This document shows, piece after piece, positions 61,245 through 64,000 of a stretch of 64,000 nucleotides of DNA. The DNA lies in NCBI GenBank assembly GCA_037138595.1, contig JBAXIB010000001.1, forward strand, positions 62,001 through 126,000. Reading direction: 5' to 3'. The position numbers were made by a program, and so were the translations under genes. Each line of letters opens with the position of its first letter. The stretch's first letter is position 1. Origin of the DNA: UBA4742 sp037138595. GTDB taxonomy: Bacteria; Actinomycetota; Acidimicrobiia; Acidimicrobiales; Acidimicrobilacustridaceae. The notes under the pieces are model-generated. The model worked only from the letters and a program-made list of their open reading frames with translations. It was not told the DNA's origin and searched no databases.

Positions 61245-62351
61245 TTACTTAAATGCCGAACGAATTTTTGACAACAAGCCGCCGTCGACTGGCGATAATT
61301 CCTCGCCGCGCATTTCAGCAAACGACCGAAGCAGCGTTTCTTCGTCTTCTGAAAGCGCCGTTGGCGTGTCAACCATCACCTGCACCAAAAGATCACCACG
61401 GCCGCGGCCTTCAACGTGCGGAACCCCGCGACCACGAAGCCGAAAAATTCGGGTTGATTGGGTACCGCTCGGGATGACGAGGTCTTCGACGCCATCAAGC
61501 GTTTCGAACTCAATGTGAGTTCCAAACGTCGCTTGAGTCATCGATACGTGCAGTTCATGGGCAAGGTCATAGCCGTGACGGACAAAACGCTCATGAGGCC
61601 GCACGCGCAGGTGTACGTAGAGGTCGCCGATGCGGCCGCCACGCGGTCCGACTTCACCGCGTCCGGTGAGCCGCAGTGTGGACCCAGTGTCGATTCCGGC
61701 TGGGACATCAACGGTATAAGTCTGCTCTTTGACGGTCCGGCCTTCACCGCGACAGGTCCGGCACGGCGACGCGATCAGCGTGCCGGTCCCGGAGCAGCGG
61801 GTACACGGGCCAGTGGTCATCATCTGTCCAAGGATCGATTGGCGAACGCGCCGCACTTGGCCCACGCCACCACATTCGCTGCACGTCTCGGCTGTTGTTC
61901 CCGATTCGGCTCCCGTTGCTTCGCAGACGTCGCATGGAACCGCGGCCTTCAATGTCACGGGAGCCTGGGTACCGAAAACGGCTTCCTCAAAAGCGAGGTC
62001 TAAAACAACTTCAAGGTCGGCACCGCGGGGCGGTCCAGCCGATCCTCCACCGTTACCGAAAGGATTGCCACCGAAGAACGTCTCAAAGAGGTCTCCAAGA
62101 CCGCCACCAAAGCCGGCATTGCTGCCTTGGCCAGCACTTTCGGCACCAAATCTGTCGTAACGCTGACGACGTTCTGGGTCACTCAGAGTCTCATACGCCA
62201 TTGCGACTTGCTTAAACAACGCCTCGGCGGCTGGATCACCAGGGTTTGCATCAGGGTGAAGTTGTCGGGCACGGCGCCGGTAGGCCCGCTTGAGTTCATC
62301 AGCAGTAGCAGTCCGAGAAACTTCGAGCAGCTCGTAATAATCAGTTTCCAC
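61245..62351 (-). CDS. dnaJ: Chaperone protein DnaJ
   Basis: The 368-residue protein has a J domain with the His-Pro-Asp motif (RQLHPDANPGD, near residues 32 to 34), a Gly/Phe-rich region (GFGGGLGDLFETFFGG) and four CxxCxGxG zinc repeats (CDVCEATG, CSECGGVG, CTRCSGTG, CRTCRGEG). The C-terminal substrate-binding domain follows. The start is GTG 62351 because AAGG lies six bases upstream; TTG at 62357 is an alternative. It stimulates DnaK and lies directly after hrcA. Confidence 0.95.
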   Translation of the reverse strand: METDYYELLEVSRTATADELKRAYRRRARQLHPDANPGDPAAEALFKQVAMAYETLSDPERRQRYDRFGAESAGQGSNAGFGGGLGDLFETFFGGNPFGNGGGSAGPPRGADLEVVLDLAFEEAVFGTQAPVTLKAAVPCDVCEATGAESGTTAETCSECGGVGQVRRVRQSILGQMMTTGPCTRCSGTGTLIASPCRTCRGEGRTVKEQTYTVDVPAGIDTGSTLRLTGRGEVGPRGGRIGDLYVHLRVRPHERFVRHGYDLAHELHVSMTQATFGTHIEFETLDGVEDLVIPSGTQSTRIFRLRGRGVPHVEGRGRGDLLVQVMVDTPTALSEDEETLLRSFAEMRGEELSPVDGGLLSKIRSAFK

Positions 62352-62364
62352 GGTCAACCTTCAT

Positions 62365-63441
62365 TTAGCCCTCACTCAATCGGCGGCCCAGCCGCTGACT
62401 CACGACAGCTACTGCGGCCATCGCTTGGGGATAGTTCATCCGCGTTGGCCCTAAGACTCCGATGGTGCCGCCTGCCTCACCCTCAACTTCATAGGTCGAC
62501 ACCACAACTGAACAATCAGCCAGTGGTTCGATTCCGGTCTCGGTTCCAATCGCGACGTGCAAACCACGATCAAGTACGTCATTCAACAAACTCACGACGA
62601 CATAGTGTTGTTCAAGGATTCGCAACACTTCGCTGACTGTTGCAACCGCATCAAACGCCGATGCCATTTGCGAAGTCCCACCGATATAGATCTGATCCGA
62701 CGTTGGTGAATCGTCATTCATCAAGGTTGCGAGTGCGGCAGTGACCGCGCCTGCCATCGATTGCTTGCCATCGTCGCCACCCGAATGATGCGACGATGCA
62801 GTTCGCCCTAAATGTGCCGCAGCAGTCAGCGTTAATCCCGCAAGACTTTGACCAAGCTCCACCGTCGCGGCCGACAACACCAGCTCATCAACATCAAAGT
62901 CAAAGTCGATGGTGTGTTTCTCGATGACGCCATTGGATAACACGACCACGAATAACGCGACCCTTGGCGCAAGTCCAACAAGATGAGCCGACCGAATAGT
63001 TGCCGCTTCCGGCGCCGGGGGGACCACGACTGCCGCGTAATGCGTTAGTCCTGACAGCAAGCGGGTCGTATCGGCCAACATCTGTTCGAGTTCACCGTGA
63101 GCCTGATCGAAAAACGAGCGGATCTGTTGGGAATCGGCAGCTGCTAAAACCGCAGGAGCTTGAATCGAATCGACGAAAAAGCGGTACCCCTTCTCAGTGG
63201 GCACCCGGCCCGCGCTGGTGTGGGGCTGTTGGAGAAAGCCGTCAAGCTCAAGGGTGGCCATGTCATGACGAACCGTTGCCGATGAAACGTTGACTCCAGG
63301 CGCTTTCGCAATGTGGCCTGAGCCAACCGGCAACGCTGTTTCGATGTATTCCTGGACAACGGCGCGCAGAATGGTCGACTTTCGCGAATCGAGACCAAGT
63401 TCGGCTGACTCGGTGGGCGAGGTTGTGATGGGATCAGTCAT
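62365..63441 (-). CDS. hrcA: Heat-inducible transcription repressor HrcA
   Basis: The 358-residue protein has the HrcA N-terminal winged helix (SSATVRHDMATLELDGFLQQPHTSAGRVPTEKGYRFF) and the longer GAF-like C-terminal domain ending VGVLGPTRMNYPQAMAAV. It represses class I heat-shock genes by binding CIRCE. A CIRCE element lies 38 bases upstream, so the hrcA-dnaJ operon is probably autoregulated. Confidence 0.96.
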   Translation of the reverse strand: MTDPITTSPTESAELGLDSRKSTILRAVVQEYIETALPVGSGHIAKAPGVNVSSATVRHDMATLELDGFLQQPHTSAGRVPTEKGYRFFVDSIQAPAVLAAADSQQIRSFFDQAHGELEQMLADTTRLLSGLTHYAAVVVPPAPEAATIRSAHLVGLAPRVALFVVVLSNGVIEKHTIDFDFDVDELVLSAATVELGQSLAGLTLTAAAHLGRTASSHHSGGDDGKQSMAGAVTAALATLMNDDSPTSDQIYIGGTSQMASAFDAVATVSEVLRILEQHYVVVSLLNDVLDRGLHVAIGTETGIEPLADCSVVVSTYEVEGEAGGTIGVLGPTRMNYPQAMAAVAVVSQRLGRRLSEG

Positions 63442-63478
63442 GGAATCGAGTCAATGTTGCTAGATAAGGGCAGACGCT

Positions 63479-63505
63479 CTGGCACTCGATGCTACCGACT
63501 GCCAG
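63479..63505 (-). promoter_or_regulatory. CIRCE operator upstream of hrcA
   Basis: CTGGCACTC, nine bases, GACTGCCAG matches the CIRCE consensus TTAGCACTC-N9-GAGTGCTAA in layout, and the two arms are complementary at eight of nine positions. It sits in the gap between lepA and hrcA, where HrcA would bind to repress its own operon. Confidence 0.85.
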
Positions 63506-63551
63506 CCGCAAATTGCAGACCAGGCCTCGGCGAAGCCTGCGAATCGTGCGG

Positions 63552-64000
63552 TCAATCATCGAGTTTCAGTGCCGCGATGAATGCTTCCTGCGGTACCTCG
63601 ACTCGACCAATATTCTTCATGCGCTTTTTTCCCGCCTTCTGTTTCTCAAGCAATTTCCGCTTACGACTGATGTCACCGCCGTAGCACTTGGCGAGCACGT
63701 CTTTTCGCTTGGCCTTTACCGTCTCGCGCGAAATGATTCGCCCGCCGATGGCCGCTTGAATTGGTACGTCGAACATCTGCCGTGGGATCAACTCTTTTAG
63801 CTTCTCGCTCATTCTCTTGCCGTAGACCTCGGCCGTATCGCGATGAACAATCGTGCTGAATGCATCTACCGGAACCGCATTCAGCAAAATGTCGACCTTC
63901 ACCAGATCGGAACGCGCATAATCGTCCGGTTCATAATCGAGACTCGCATAACCCTGAGTACGACTTTTCATCTGATCAAAGAAATCCATGACGACCTCAG
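63552..64000 (-). CDS. lepA: Elongation factor 4 (LepA), C-terminal part, runs off right edge
   Basis: An open minus-strand frame enters at 64000 and stops at 63552, covering about 148 residues. The sequence has the LepA C-terminal signature: FDQMKSRTQGYASLDYEP, IVHRDTAEVYGKRM, LKELIPRQMFDVPIQAAIGG and ETVKAKRKDVLAKCYGGDISRKRKLLEKQK. The N-terminal GTPase part lies outside the window. LepA back-translocates stalled ribosomes. An internal ATG at 63989 is not the start. Confidence 0.96.
   Translation of the reverse strand, partial: EVVMDFFDQMKSRTQGYASLDYEPDDYARSDLVKVDILLNAVPVDAFSTIVHRDTAEVYGKRMSEKLKELIPRQMFDVPIQAAIGGRIISRETVKAKRKDVLAKCYGGDISRKRKLLEKQKAGKKRMKNIGRVEVPQEAFIAALKLDD

Overview
The window looks like a chromosomal segment of an actinobacterium, most likely Acidimicrobiia (Ilumatobacter-like). 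This is inference from several signs: a moderately GC-rich sequence by eye, a BldD-type regulator beside an hrcA-dnaJ-rsmE heat-shock block, an LPxTG surface protein, a DUF4012 protein, Thr/Pro-rich surface linkers, and several alkyl-sulfatase, carotenoid-oxygenase and haloalkane-dehalogenase-like catabolic genes. No 16S rRNA is present, so the taxonomy cannot be fixed from this window.

Layout. 1-5.1 kb: a tight minus-strand operon (SDR, DUF1330-like protein, HLD-I-like haloalkane dehalogenase, SRPBCC protein, formylglycine-type sulfatase, start of a propeller-like protein that runs off the edge) that looks catabolic. 5.3-7.1 kb: a small plus-strand operon (unknown protein, degenerate SDR, DinB-like protein). 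7.1-9.9 kb: a four-gene minus operon with a ferric-reductase-like membrane cytochrome, the flavin transferase ApbE and two Thr/Pro-rich membrane-anchored proteins, probably an envelope electron-transfer module. 10.2-13.5 kb: carotenoid cleavage oxygenase, a TerB-like/Coq4-like fusion and two small unknown proteins. 13.7-22.7 kb: mixed single genes (SnoaL-like, pentapeptide, glycosyltransferases, alkyl-sulfatase-like MBL enzyme, OafA-type acyltransferase). 22.7-36.6 kb: an accessory region with a G-box-like 9-residue repeat protein, three of the window's four pentapeptide proteins, a diaminobutyrate aminotransferase/decarboxylase pair, an EntS-type exporter, a fucose mutarotase/dehydrogenase pair, a TolB-like propeller protein plus its frameshifted paralogue, and a decayed tyrosine integrase lying against the 3' end of tRNA-Val(CAC). 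36.7-38.6 kb: amidase and a VOC protein.

38.6-58.7 kb is a surface polysaccharide locus: LPxTG protein, DUF4012 protein, nucleotide-sugar 4,6-dehydratase (CapD/PglF type), DegT/PglE-type aminotransferase, four GT4 and one GT2 glycosyltransferases, NodB deacetylase, GNAT-like protein, flippase-like ABC exporter, Wzz/BY-kinase fusion, Wzy-like membrane protein and a LysM-like membrane protein. Together these could make a 4-amino-sugar nucleotide, assemble a lipid-linked glycan, export it, polymerise it and control its length.

58.7-64 kb is conserved core: hemW, a bldD-like regulator with an intact c-di-GMP signature, rsmE, dnaJ, hrcA with a near-perfect CIRCE operator upstream, and the C-terminal part of lepA running off the right edge.
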